DNA of 64,000 nt from Bacteroidota bacterium (GTDB lineage Bacteria > Bacteroidota > Bacteroidia > Flavobacteriales > Flavobacteriaceae), in assembly GCA_024280635.1 (NCBI GenBank), contig JAJRPS010000065.1, positions 76,602 to 140,601 of the forward strand. Reading direction: 5' to 3'. The notes beneath the pieces are model-generated. The model was not told the DNA's origin, made no database searches, and was given only the letters and a program-made list of their open reading frames with translations. Below are positions 1 to 8,673 of this stretch, piece after piece. Every line of letters starts with the position of its first letter. Position 1 is the stretch's first letter. The position numbers were made by a program, and so were the translations under genes.

Positions 1-1
1 T

Positions 2-301
2 GATTTAGTAGCAGGAAAGCAAGTATATACTCAAAACTGTGCTGTTTGTCATAAAGCAGATGGAGGCGGAAGTATTGGTCCAAATTTAACCGATGATAAA
101 TGGATTTTAGGAGGTGGTGTTAAAAATGTTTTTACAACCATATCTAAAGGAGGTCGTCCAAATAAAGGAATGGAAGCATGGGCTAAAAAAGGATTGAAAG
201 CTCAACAAATACAACAAGTAGCAAGCTATATTTTATCTTTACAAGGTACAAATCCAGCAGGCGGTAAAGCACCTGAAGGAGAAGTCTGGAAAGGGGAATA
301 A
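2..301 (+). CDS. ccoP: cbb3-type cytochrome c oxidase subunit CcoP, C-terminal part
   Basis: An open frame enters from the left edge and ends at TAA 299-301. It encodes the last ~99 residues of a c-type cytochrome: heme-binding CAVCH, then GPNLTDDKW, and the sixth-ligand methionine region (NKGMEAW). This matches the last cytochrome c domain of CcoP, the diheme subunit that passes electrons to the high-affinity cbb3 oxidase in the inner membrane. The ccoG and ccoH genes just downstream support the assignment. The 5' part lies outside the window. A lone class I cytochrome c is the alternative. Confidence 0.85.
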   Translation, partial: DLVAGKQVYTQNCAVCHKADGGGSIGPNLTDDKWILGGGVKNVFTTISKGGRPNKGMEAWAKKGLKAQQIQQVASYILSLQGTNPAGGKAPEGEVWKGE

Positions 302-324
302 TACGAAAAGGAATATGTATAAAT

Positions 325-361
325 AAAAAGAGATGTTTAAACAAGTTAAACATCTCTTTTT
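325..361 (+). terminator. Rho-independent terminator after ccoP
   Basis: A perfect 16-bp stem (AAAAAGAGATGTTTAA / TTAAACATCTCTTTTT) with a 5-nt loop ends in a T-run. It lies 24 bases after the ccoP stop and before the ccoG promoter, so ccoG probably has its own transcription start. Confidence 0.9.
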
Positions 362-382
362 ATTTATGTAATGGTGCATAAA

Positions 383-428
383 TGTAACTTTTGTTACGAA
401 CAATAATAACAGATATGCCCTATCTTTG
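383..428 (+). promoter_or_regulatory. ccoG promoter with Crp/Fnr-type dyad
   Basis: TATCTTTG at 421-428 matches the Bacteroidetes -7 element TAnnTTTG exactly. No TTG lies 19 bases upstream, where the -33 element should be. Instead a perfect GTAAC-N4-GTTAC dyad (384-397) sits with its centre at 390.5, about 42 bases before the expected transcription start near 433. That is the class II activator position used by Crp/Fnr-family regulators. Assigning it to an oxygen- or NO-responsive Fnr-type protein is inference from the motif shape and the cbb3 context. Confidence 0.6.
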
Positions 429-461
429 TGTAGGAAAAATAGTACATTAAAATAACTCAAG

Positions 462-1886
462 ATGAATAAGCAAAAATTTGAAAATGAAGTTTTTAGAGAC
501 ACGATTGGTACCATTGGAGATGATGGTAAGCGTAAGTGGGTATTTCCTAAAAAACCAGTGGGTATTTTTTATAAATATCGTACTTGGTTAAGTTGGTTAT
601 TATTGGTAGGCTTATTAGTTTTTCCATTTATTAAAGTTAATGGAAATCAATTTTTCTTGTTTAATATTTTAGATCGTAAATTTAATATTTTTGGTTTCCC
701 TTTTTGGCCACAAGATTTTCATTTATTAGTTATTGCAATGATAACTGGTGTAGTAGCTATTATTTTGTTTACAGTAGTATTTGGACGTATTTTTTGTGGT
801 TGGTTTTGTCCGCAAACCATATTTTTGGAAATGGTATTCCGAAAAATAGAGTATGCTATAGAAGGAGATAGAGGTAAACAAATTAAATTAGCCAAACAAC
901 CGTGGAATAAAGATAAAATCATTAAAAAAGGAAGTAAATGGCTTATTTTTGCAATCATATCTTTTATTATTGCAAATGTATTTTTAGCCTATTTTATAGG
1001 GGGAGATGAATTGATAGCTCACGTTTTAAGTGGTTATTCTAATAGTACTTCTACTTTATTTAAGTTATTGATATTTACAGGAGCTTTTTATTTTATTTTC
1101 ACATGGTTTAGAGAACAAGTATGTATTATAGCTTGTCCATACGGTAGGCTACAAGGGGTTTTGTTAGATGATAAAACGATAAATGTTGCCTATGATTACG
1201 TAAGAGGTGAACGAGAAGAAGGGCGCTCTAAATTTAGGAAAAATGAAGATAGAGCAGCGTTAGGTAAAGGAGATTGTATAGATTGTAATCAATGCGTAGA
1301 TGTTTGTCCAACAGGAATAGACATCCGTAACGGTACACAATTGGAATGTGTAAACTGTACAGCATGTATTGATGCATGTGATTTTATGATGGAAAAAGTA
1401 AATTTGCCTAAAGGCTTAATTCGTTTTGCATCTGAAGATAATATAGCAAAAGGAGAACCTTATAAATATACCATTCGTCAAAAAGCATATACAGCAGTTT
1501 TGATATTGTTAATGGCAATTATGGGAGTGATGTTGTTTGTGCGTAATGATATAGAAGCATCTTTAACCAAATTATCAGGGCAATTGTATGAAAAGAAAGA
1601 AGGAGGTGTTATCAGTAACGTATACCGTTATAAGTTGGTAAACAAAACATCTGAAGATATTAATAATATTACTTTTAAACTCCTTTCTCATGAAGGAACC
1701 ATTGAAGTGGTTGGAGGAGCAAATGATTTAAAATCGCAAGAATTGAATGATGGAACTTTATTTGTGTATATTAAAAGAAACCAATTAAAGAGCGATAAAG
1801 ACAAGATTAAAGTCGGTGTTTTTTCTGATGGTAAACGTATTGAAACAACAACCACAAATTTTCAAGGACCAAGAATATTTAAATAA
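462..1886 (+). CDS. ccoG: Cytochrome c oxidase accessory protein CcoG (RdxA/FixG)
   Basis: The 474-residue protein is an inner-membrane ferredoxin-like factor for cbb3 oxidase maturation; in the family it is implicated in copper reduction or delivery to CcoN. Membrane segments lie near residues 42-60, 86-108, 160-180 and 200-217. A CGWFCP motif at 112-117 and CIIACPYGR at 221 precede two four-cysteine 4Fe-4S clusters (residues 272-307). A further membrane segment near 345-362 is followed by a periplasmic Ig-like domain. Length is normal for the family. It starts 11 bases before... the next gene's leader begins right after its stop, so ccoG and ccoH form one operon. Confidence 0.95.
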   Translation: MNKQKFENEVFRDTIGTIGDDGKRKWVFPKKPVGIFYKYRTWLSWLLLVGLLVFPFIKVNGNQFFLFNILDRKFNIFGFPFWPQDFHLLVIAMITGVVAIILFTVVFGRIFCGWFCPQTIFLEMVFRKIEYAIEGDRGKQIKLAKQPWNKDKIIKKGSKWLIFAIISFIIANVFLAYFIGGDELIAHVLSGYSNSTSTLFKLLIFTGAFYFIFTWFREQVCIIACPYGRLQGVLLDDKTINVAYDYVRGEREEGRSKFRKNEDRAALGKGDCIDCNQCVDVCPTGIDIRNGTQLECVNCTACIDACDFMMEKVNLPKGLIRFASEDNIAKGEPYKYTIRQKAYTAVLILLMAIMGVMLFVRNDIEASLTKLSGQLYEKKEGGVISNVYRYKLVNKTSEDINNITFKLLSHEGTIEVVGGANDLKSQELNDGTLFVYIKRNQLKSDKDKIKVGVFSDGKRIETTTTNFQGPRIFK

Positions 1887-1897
1887 AAAAATAAAAC

Positions 1898-2344
1898 ATG
1901 AAAATTAACTGGGGAACAAGTATTGTAATAGCAATAGCAGCTTTTATGGGGTTTATCATTTTTATGGTAGTAACGATGACTACAAATAATAGGTATACCC
2001 ATGATTTGGTTGTAGAAGATTATTATAAGGAAGAGTTAGTATACCAAAAAGAAATTGATAAAATTAATAATTTAAAACAATTAAAAGGAACGATAACCGT
2101 AAATATTACAGAAACGGACGTCATCATCAATTTCCCAAAGAAGCTAAACATAAAAGATATTACGGGTAATGTTATTTTTTATCGTCCGTCCAATAACAAG
2201 TTAGATGTTTCAATACCTTTACAATTAACTTCGCACCAATGGGTATTTCCGAAAAAGAATTTGATAAAAGGAAAATGGAATATGTCAATAGATTTTGAGT
2301 ACCATACCGTACCTTATTTATACAAAGAAGATTTGTATCTTTAA
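1898..2344 (+). CDS. ccoH: FixH/CcoH family cbb3 oxidase assembly protein
   Basis: A small 148-residue membrane-anchored protein. One N-terminal transmembrane segment (about residues 7-28) is followed by the YYKEEL-type motif typical of FixH and a periplasmic beta-rich domain ending in EDLYL. CcoH/FixH is needed for assembly or stability of cbb3 oxidase. It starts 11 bases after ccoG and ends 3 bases before the SafE-like gene, so all three are very probably co-transcribed. Confidence 0.88.
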   Translation: MKINWGTSIVIAIAAFMGFIIFMVVTMTTNNRYTHDLVVEDYYKEELVYQKEIDKINNLKQLKGTITVNITETDVIINFPKKLNIKDITGNVIFYRPSNNKLDVSIPLQLTSHQWVFPKKNLIKGKWNMSIDFEYHTVPYLYKEDLYL

Positions 2345-2347
2345 AAA

Positions 2348-3058
2348 ATGATATATACAGGGTTTTTATTAGGGTTATTGGGGAGTTTTCACTGCGTAGG
2401 TATGTGTGGACCCATAGCATTAATATTACCTGTTAGTAAAGAGAGTGCTTTAAAAAAAAGTATTCAAATTGCACTTTATCATTTGGGCAGAATTACAACG
2501 TACAGCCTCTTAGGTCTTATTTTTGGTTTGGTAGGTAAAGGGTTACAGTTGGCGACCATGCAGCAGCAAATATCAATAGCTATTGGTGTTATCATGATTG
2601 CTTTTGTGGTTTTTCCTAAAATAACACAATTGATTACGTTTAAGGCGAGTCCGCTAACACATTTTTTTACACAGTTAAAAATACAAATGGGATTATACCT
2701 TAAAAAAGAATCCTATTATGCGTTATTTTTGATAGGTTTTTTTAATGGTTTTTTGCCCTGTGGGATGATTTATATGGCATTAGTGGGCGCAATAGCAATG
2801 CCTAATATATCAAGTGCAATGTTGTATATGATAGTATTCGGACTTGGTACGGTACCTTTATTAAGCATTGTTATTTATGTAAAAGATGCATTTAGTACTA
2901 CGTTTCGTAAAAAAATAAAAAAGGTAATTCCGCTTGTTGTAATTTTGATAGGAATATTGTTTATTCTGCGTGGGTTAGGATTAGGAATTCCTTATGTTTC
3001 GCCAAAAGAAAGCAACCTGTATCTATTTACAAACCCAACGGATTGTACAATAAATTAG
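2348..3058 (+). CDS. Sulfite exporter TauE/SafE-like membrane protein of the cbb3 locus
   Basis: A 236-residue polytopic protein with about six transmembrane segments. The N-terminal GSFHCVGMCGP and the internal GFLPCGMIYMAL resemble the cysteine-containing paired motifs of the DsbD/CcdA-like and SafE-like families. In ccoGH loci this 'urf-H' type protein is thought to help copper or thiol supply for oxidase maturation; that role is inference from context. The Cys residues in CVGMCGP and LPCGM are candidate metal or redox ligands. The gene is the last of the ccoGH operon. Confidence 0.8.
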   Translation: MIYTGFLLGLLGSFHCVGMCGPIALILPVSKESALKKSIQIALYHLGRITTYSLLGLIFGLVGKGLQLATMQQQISIAIGVIMIAFVVFPKITQLITFKASPLTHFFTQLKIQMGLYLKKESYYALFLIGFFNGFLPCGMIYMALVGAIAMPNISSAMLYMIVFGLGTVPLLSIVIYVKDAFSTTFRKKIKKVIPLVVILIGILFILRGLGLGIPYVSPKESNLYLFTNPTDCTIN

Positions 3059-3105
3059 TAAATTGAAGCATTCTCATTGTTTTTAAGAATATAAAATATA
3101 GTTAT

Positions 3106-3148
3106 GTTGTATTTAAAATGTATTTTTACTTTTTAAATACCATACAAC
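3106..3148 (+). repeat. Imperfect inverted repeat just before the TTG start of the acyltransferase gene
   Basis: GTTGTATTTAAAA (3106-3118) is mirrored by TTTTTAAATACCATACAAC (about 3130-3148), with a 3-nt bulge in the right arm. It could end the cco transcript (no T-tail, so weakly) or occlude the TTG start at 3149. I can only see the symmetry. Confidence 0.4.
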
Positions 3149-4120
3149 TTGATTACCATAAAAAAATATACAACTAAGGATTATACGCTTTGGAACAACT
3201 TTGTAGCCACAGCAAAAAATGCTACTTTTTTGTTTCATCGTGATTTTATGGAATATCACAAAGATCGGTTTGAAGACTACTCGTTACTCTGTTTTAAAAA
3301 AGATAAGTTGATTGCTATTTTGCCAGCCAATGTTGTGGGTGATGTTGTGCATTCTCATCAAGGGTTAACCTATGGAGGGCTGATAATACAAGAAAAGATA
3401 AAGTTTGAAGAATACACTGCGATTTTTAAAGAATTATTACATTTTTTAGAAAATAATAAAATTGATAGCATACTATTAAAGCCTTTACCGCAATTTTATA
3501 GTATAATTCCTTCGGAAGAATTTGAATATTTACAATTTATATTAGAAGCTACTATTTGTAAAATAGAAATAACATCAGTAATTAATATTAATATGCAATT
3601 GCAATTATCTTCTAGTAGAAAAGAAGGCTGTAAGAGAGCTCGTAAAAAAGGGTTGATAATTATTGAAGAGCCAGATTTAACTTCTTTTTGGAAGCAAGTA
3701 TTAGAGCCAAATTTAAGTGATAAATACAAGGTGAAACCAGTGCACAATTTACAAGAAATACAGCAATTAAAAAATAACTTCTCTAAAAATATTCGACAGT
3801 TTAATGTATATCATGAAAGTAAAATTGTAGCAGGAGTAACTATTTTTGAAACAAAAAATGTAGCCCATGTGCAGTATATATCAGGTAATAAAAACAAAAA
3901 TAAAAACGGTAGTTTAGATTATTTATTTCAATATTTGATACAAGATGTTTTTAAGAAAAAACAATATTTTGATTTTGGAACATCCAATGAAAATCAAGGT
4001 AAAAAAGTAAATAAAGGGCTGTTGTTTTGGAAGGAAGGTTTTGGAGCAAGGAGCATGACTTATAAAACCTATGAAATTTTAACCGCTAATCATACAAAAT
4101 TATCTAATTTATTTACATGA
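3149..4120 (+). CDS. GNAT/FemAB-like acyltransferase of a sugar-modification cluster
   Basis: A 323-residue protein whose C-terminal part (YLFQYLIQDVF, FDFGTSNENQG, KEGFGAR) resembles FemAB/GNAT-fold acyltransferases. The start is TTG: an in-frame stop lies at 3134, no ATG lies between, and the next ATG would remove 34 residues of an apparently conserved N-terminus. It overlaps the downstream aminotransferase by 4 bases (ATGA). By analogy with WecD or FdtC it may N-acetylate the amino sugar made by its neighbour (inference). Substrate unknown. Confidence 0.72.
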   Translation: MITIKKYTTKDYTLWNNFVATAKNATFLFHRDFMEYHKDRFEDYSLLCFKKDKLIAILPANVVGDVVHSHQGLTYGGLIIQEKIKFEEYTAIFKELLHFLENNKIDSILLKPLPQFYSIIPSEEFEYLQFILEATICKIEITSVININMQLQLSSSRKEGCKRARKKGLIIIEEPDLTSFWKQVLEPNLSDKYKVKPVHNLQEIQQLKNNFSKNIRQFNVYHESKIVAGVTIFETKNVAHVQYISGNKNKNKNGSLDYLFQYLIQDVFKKKQYFDFGTSNENQGKKVNKGLLFWKEGFGARSMTYKTYEILTANHTKLSNLFT

Positions 4121-5217
4121 TACCCTTTTTAAATTTACATAAAATAAACAATCGTTTTAAAAAAGAATTTGAGCAAACCTTTACTTCTTTTTTAGACTCA
4201 GGACATTATATATTGGGGCAATCCGTTTTACAATTTGAAAAGGAATTTGCAGCTTATTGTGGTACGCAGTATAGTGTAGGGGTAGCCAGTGGACTAGATG
4301 CTTTAATTTTAATATTTAGAGGGTATAAAGAATTAGGTGTTTTACAAGATAATGATGAGGTATTAGTGCCTTCAAATACGTATATAGCTACCATATTATC
4401 TATTTTAGAGGCAGGTTTAACACCCGTTTTAGTAGCGCCATTATTGGAAACTTATAATATAAATACAGAAGCAATAGCGCAAAAGATAACCCCAAAAACA
4501 AAAGCCATCTTAGTCGTACATTTATACGGTCAATTGGCAAATATGGAAGCTATAAAAGCAATAGCAAAACAATATCATTTATTAGTCATTGAAGATGCTG
4601 CTCAAGCACATGGAGCTATTGACATAAACAATCATAAAGCCGGTAATTTAAGTAATGCCGCAGCGTTTAGCTTTTATCCCAGTAAAAATTTGGGGGCATT
4701 AGGTGATGGCGGAGTAGTAACCACTAGTAATGAGGATTTATCCCGAATAATTCGTCAAATTAGAAATTACGGAGCATCTTCTAAATATGTAAATGAAGTA
4801 CGTGGAGTAAACTCGCGTTTAGACGCTATTCAAGCTCGTTTTTTATCCATTAAACTCCCTTTTTTAGATATAGATAATGAGTCACGTAGAAACATTGCAA
4901 AGCAGTATATATCAGAAATTAATAATAACAAAGTAACCTTGCCTTTCTATGATAATAGTAATAATCATGTCTTTCATTTGTTTGTAGTACGTGTGGCGGA
5001 TAGAGAGCATTTTATACAGTATTTAGAAGATAAAGGAGTACAAACCTTAATTCATTATCCTATACCACCACATCAGCAAAAGGCATTGAAAGGTATTTTT
5101 AAAGGAGCATGTCCAATAGCAGAAAAAATACATCAAGAAGTAGTTAGTTTGCCTATAAGTCCATTGCAAAATAAAGCAGATACTCAAAAAATCATCAATA
5201 TTATAAATCAGTATTAA
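4117..5217 (+). CDS. DegT/DnrJ/EryC1/StrS-type sugar aminotransferase
   Basis: The 366-residue protein is a PLP-dependent nucleotide-sugar aminotransferase of the WecE/FdtB type. Visible marks are GVASGLDAL (phosphate/cofactor region), VEDAAQAHGA-like VIEDAAQAHGA, and FYPSKNLGALGDGG containing the PLP-binding lysine. It probably makes a 3- or 4-amino-dideoxy sugar nucleotide for a surface glycan. It overlaps the acyltransferase by 4 bases and is followed after 1 base by the flippase, so the three genes are tightly coupled. FdtB (dTDP-3-amino sugar) seems as likely as WecE (4-amino). Confidence 0.9.
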   Translation: MIPFLNLHKINNRFKKEFEQTFTSFLDSGHYILGQSVLQFEKEFAAYCGTQYSVGVASGLDALILIFRGYKELGVLQDNDEVLVPSNTYIATILSILEAGLTPVLVAPLLETYNINTEAIAQKITPKTKAILVVHLYGQLANMEAIKAIAKQYHLLVIEDAAQAHGAIDINNHKAGNLSNAAAFSFYPSKNLGALGDGGVVTTSNEDLSRIIRQIRNYGASSKYVNEVRGVNSRLDAIQARFLSIKLPFLDIDNESRRNIAKQYISEINNNKVTLPFYDNSNNHVFHLFVVRVADREHFIQYLEDKGVQTLIHYPIPPHQQKALKGIFKGACPIAEKIHQEVVSLPISPLQNKADTQKIINIINQY

Positions 5218-5218
5218 T

Positions 5219-6514
5219 TTGAAAACCCCTGCATTTATAAAAAATAATTTATTACTAAAGATTACCTCTTTAAATTCGGCAGCAATGTCGGTTAGAATGG
5301 TAATTGCATTTGCCTCTCAAAAAGTAATAGCAGTACTATTAGGTCCAGAAGGTATTGCAGTTTTAGGAAACATCAGAAGCTTAATCCCCATGATAGAGTC
5401 CTTTGCTACATTAGGTACTTTTAACGGAATTGTAAAATATGTAGCGGAGTATAAAGAGGATAAAAAAGAATTACATAAACTATTTTCTACCACAACCGTA
5501 TATGTAGTATGCGCAAGTATTGTAGCATCAATGTTTTTGTTTTTTGGAGCAGAACAGCTAAATAATTGGTTGTTTTTGGGGAAATATGAATTTACCTTTG
5601 TTTTTAAATTATTAGCCATTACTGTTCCTTTTTTAGCACTAAACCGGGTGTTTAACGGTATTATGAATGGCTTGTCTGCCTATCAAAAATTTGTAAAAAT
5701 AAACTTATTTACCTATGCAATAAGTGCAGTGTTGGTAGTTGTATCAGCGTATTACAAAAATATAGGAGGAGCATTGTTAGCAATATCCATTACCCCCATA
5801 GTACAATTTATAATGCTGTTTGCATTGTATTTTTCGGTATTAAAAGAATATATTAACTTTAAAGGATTATCCTTTAGTATTCCTTATAAAAATAAATTAG
5901 TAGCCTTTACCATAATGAGTTTAGTGGCAACTTTTTTAGGCAGTTTTGTAGATATTAAATTGCGAACCCATTTAATGAAGAGTATTAGTGTAAGTGATGC
6001 GGGGTATTGGACAGGGATGACAAATATTTCCAAACAATATTTATTATTTTCATCTGCTATTTTTACCCTTTATGTGATTCCGAAATTTGCAACCATTACT
6101 AAAAGTAATTTATTTAGAAAAGAAGTTTTAAACATCTATAAAGTGCTATTACCCTTGTTTGCAGTAGGAATGTTGACCATTTATTTTTTAAGAGAATGGG
6201 TAGTAATCATATTGAAATCTAAAGAGTTTTTAGGAATGATGCCACTCTTTAAATGGCAATTAATGGGAGATTTTGTAAAATTAATGTCAATCATCATAGC
6301 ACATCAATTTTTGGCTAAAAAAATGGTAGTACAGTTTATTTTATCAGAAATTATTTCATTGTTTTTATTTTACGTTTTTGCAAATTATTTTATAACAAAT
6401 ATGGGGGCAGAAGGAGTCGTTTTTGCACATTTTTTACGATATGTGGCTTACTTTTTTATCGTCCTATTTTTATTGAGAAAGCATATTTTCGGACACCACA
6501 CTATAAAAGGATAA
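5219..6514 (+). CDS. O-antigen translocase / lipid-linked glycan flippase (WzxE-like)
   Basis: A 431-residue polytopic membrane protein of the MOP/Wzx flippase superfamily with about 12 hydrophobic segments. The N-terminal SVRMVIAFASQKVIAVLLGPEG matches the start typical of WzxE-like O-antigen translocases, which flip undecaprenyl-PP-linked oligosaccharides across the inner membrane. The start is TTG one base after the aminotransferase stop; the next ATG is 23 codons in and would cut into the first segment. No glycosyltransferase or polymerase lies nearby, so the rest of the pathway must be elsewhere. Confidence 0.85.
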   Translation: MKTPAFIKNNLLLKITSLNSAAMSVRMVIAFASQKVIAVLLGPEGIAVLGNIRSLIPMIESFATLGTFNGIVKYVAEYKEDKKELHKLFSTTTVYVVCASIVASMFLFFGAEQLNNWLFLGKYEFTFVFKLLAITVPFLALNRVFNGIMNGLSAYQKFVKINLFTYAISAVLVVVSAYYKNIGGALLAISITPIVQFIMLFALYFSVLKEYINFKGLSFSIPYKNKLVAFTIMSLVATFLGSFVDIKLRTHLMKSISVSDAGYWTGMTNISKQYLLFSSAIFTLYVIPKFATITKSNLFRKEVLNIYKVLLPLFAVGMLTIYFLREWVVIILKSKEFLGMMPLFKWQLMGDFVKLMSIIIAHQFLAKKMVVQFILSEIISLFLFYVFANYFITNMGAEGVVFAHFLRYVAYFFIVLFLLRKHIFGHHTIKG

Positions 6515-6640
6515 GGTGAAAAAATCATCTTGGCAAATTTTTTGCTATATCAAATGAAGTAGCGTGTTAAAATATAATTAATGCAATACCGTTTCAATAT
6601 AAAATAATGTAAATTGCAACTACTTTTTAAACCTTATATA

Positions 6641-7333
6641 ATGAGAAATATTATCACAGTATTCATAATCTTATTTGTTTCGGTATTATCGGCACAAGAA
6701 ATTAATCAATTTGATGCGCAACATAAGCGTCATGGTAAATGGCAAAAAAAATATGAAGGCACCAATCAAATTCGTTATCAAGGGCAGTTTGAACACGGTA
6801 AAGAAGTAGGTGTTTTTAAATTTTACCACAAACAACCCAAAGGAAAACATGCTTCTTGTATAAAAGAGTTTACGAAAAATAGTGATGTTGCTAAAGTAAA
6901 ATATTATAGCACGTATGGTCTTCTGTTAGAAGAAGGACAAATGAAAGGTAAAAAACGAATAGGAAAATGGATTGGGTATGACAGAAAAACGAAGCTCAAA
7001 ATTACCGAAGAAAATTATGTAAACGGTAAATTAGAAGGAGAAGTAAAGTCATTTTATACCGATGGAAAATTACTAAAAACAGAAACGTATAAAGCAGGTA
7101 AAAAATCGGGAGCGGTAACCATGTATGCGCCAAACGGTAAAGTAGTCAGTAAATCTTCTTTCTTAAATGATAGAAAAGATGGTTCTTTTATTAAGTATGA
7201 CAAAAAAGGAAAGAAAAAGTTGGAAGGAAAATATAAAATGGGAAAGCCGCAAGGAATTTGGAAATACTACAAAAATGGAAAATTGATACGCACAAAAGAT
7301 TATACCAAATCGAATAATCCCGCAAAGCAATAG
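6641..7333 (+). CDS. Secreted MORN-like repeat protein (YwqK family)
   Basis: 230 residues, starting at ATG 6641 rather than the TTG at 6614 because a clean signal peptide (MRNIITVFIILFVSVLSAQ) begins there. The rest is a run of about six beta-hairpin repeats of the type GxWxxYxxxGKLxxxxxYKxGK. These are found in proteins annotated as 'YwqK family antitoxin' in Bacteroidetes. No toxin partner is visible, and the signal peptide argues for an exported structural or adaptor role rather than an antitoxin. Confidence 0.75.
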   Translation: MRNIITVFIILFVSVLSAQEINQFDAQHKRHGKWQKKYEGTNQIRYQGQFEHGKEVGVFKFYHKQPKGKHASCIKEFTKNSDVAKVKYYSTYGLLLEEGQMKGKKRIGKWIGYDRKTKLKITEENYVNGKLEGEVKSFYTDGKLLKTETYKAGKKSGAVTMYAPNGKVVSKSSFLNDRKDGSFIKYDKKGKKKLEGKYKMGKPQGIWKYYKNGKLIRTKDYTKSNNPAKQ

Positions 7334-7357
7334 CGTTTTGTAATTAATAATTTTATT

Positions 7358-7397
7358 AAAAGGTTTATAAGTCAGTTTGATTTTTAAACCTTTTTTT
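7358..7397 (+). terminator. Terminator after the YwqK-like gene
   Basis: Stem AAAAGGTTTA (7358-7367) / TAAACCTTTT (7385-7394), continuing into a T-run. It lies 24 bases after the stop and before the mnmA promoter. Confidence 0.75.
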
Positions 7398-7413
7398 CTG
7401 TGTAAAAAAGAAG

Positions 7414-7421
7414 TAAATTTG
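7414..7421 (+). promoter_or_regulatory. Probable -7 element for mnmA
   Basis: TAAATTTG matches TAnnTTTG and lies 36 bases before the mnmA ATG. The expected TTG 19 bases upstream is missing (TTT there), so strength is uncertain. Confidence 0.5.
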
Positions 7422-7456
7422 CAGCAAATATCAAAAAACACATTTTTTAAAAAAGC

Positions 7457-8650
7457 ATGAATAAGGGTAGAGTTATAGTAGGGTTGTCAGGAGGAGTAGA
7501 TAGTAGCGTAACCGCATATTTGTTACAAGAACAAGGGTATGAGGTAATTGGGTTATTCATGAAAAATTGGCATGATGATTCCGTTACTATTTCCGATGAA
7601 TGTCCGTGGTTAGATGATAGCAATGATGCCATGTTGGTGGCAGAAAAACTCGGAATTCCTTTTCAAACCGTAGATTTATCTGTAGAATATAAAGAGCGTA
7701 TTGTAGACTACATGTTCAAAGAATATGAAATGGGACGTACACCAAACCCTGATGTACTTTGTAATAGAGAAATAAAATTTGATGTGTTTTTAAAAATAGC
7801 ACTCAGTTTAGGAGCTGATTATGTAGCAACAGGTCATTACTGTCGTAAAGGAAGTATTGAAGTTGATGGGAAAGAAATTTTTCAACTCAAAGCAGGAGCA
7901 GATGGTAATAAAGATCAATCGTATTTTTTATGCCAATTGTCACAAAAACAATTATCAAAAGCCTTATTTCCAATAGGAGAGCTCACCAAACCAGAAGTCC
8001 GTAAAATAGCAGCAGCACAAAATTTAATTACGGCAGATAAAAAAGATTCTCAAGGACTTTGTTTCATTGGTAAAGTGCGTTTACCAGAATTTTTACAACA
8101 AAAATTAGCCCCAAAAGGAGGTGTAATTGTAGAAATTGCAGCAGATAGTCCAATATACAAAACAATAGCACCCCATTTTTCAAGTAAAGAAGCCGAATTA
8201 GCTTTTTTATCGACAAAAAAAAACTACCAAATTGCCGATGGTAAAACTGTAGGTAAGCATCAAGGAGCGCATTATTTTACCAAAGGTCAGCGTAAGGGAC
8301 TAGCGGTTGGAGGTACACCATTACCGTTATTTGTCATTGATACCGATGTAGATAAAAATATAATTTATACAGGTCAAGGCAGTCATCACCCTGGATTATT
8401 TAGGAACGTATTAAAAGTAACTTATGATGAAATCCATTGGGTTCGCCCCGATTTGGCATTACAAAAAGGAGATGAGTTGCAAGTGATGGCGCGAATTCGC
8501 TACCGACAACCCTTACAAAAAGCAATAGTACATTGTTTTGAAAGTGGAATATATGTTGCTTTTGAAACCGCACAGAGTGCCATTACCGAAGGGCAATTTG
8601 TAGCATTTTATATTGCAGATGAGTTGGTTGGTTCGGGTGTTATTTCGTAA
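7457..8650 (+). CDS. mnmA: tRNA-specific 2-thiouridylase MnmA
   Basis: The 397-residue enzyme adenylates and thiolates U34 of tRNA-Lys, -Glu and -Gln in the cytoplasm. The PP-loop GLSGGVDSS is at 9-17, the catalytic cysteines are C102 ([10 protein letters not shown]) and C202 (SQGLCFIG), and the C-terminal beta-barrel contains [12 protein letters not shown]. Length fits the Bacteroidetes form, which carries an insertion around residues 215-262. It is monocistronic or read with the protease gene 23 bases later. Confidence 0.97.
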   Translation: MNKGRVIVGLSGGVDSSVTAYLLQEQGYEVIGLFMKNWHDDSVTISDECPWLDDSNDAMLVAEKLGIPFQTVDLSVEYKERIVDYMFKEYEMGRTPNPDVLCNREIKFDVFLKIALSLGADYVATGHYCRKGSIEVDGKEIFQLKAGADGNKDQSYFLCQLSQKQLSKALFPIGELTKPEVRKIAAAQNLITADKKDSQGLCFIGKVRLPEFLQQKLAPKGGVIVEIAADSPIYKTIAPHFSSKEAELAFLSTKKNYQIADGKTVGKHQGAHYFTKGQRKGLAVGGTPLPLFVIDTDVDKNIIYTGQGSHHPGLFRNVLKVTYDEIHWVRPDLALQKGDELQVMARIRYRQPLQKAIVHCFESGIYVAFETAQSAITEGQFVAFYIADELVGSGVIS

Positions 8651-8673
8651 ATTGCAAACATAACCCATTCATT

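Noticed and set aside
239-514. 91-residue minus-strand ORF over the ccoP terminator and ccoG start
   Set aside because: It runs antisense through a perfect terminator and the promoter dyad and has no family signature; it is a shadow of AT-rich sequence.
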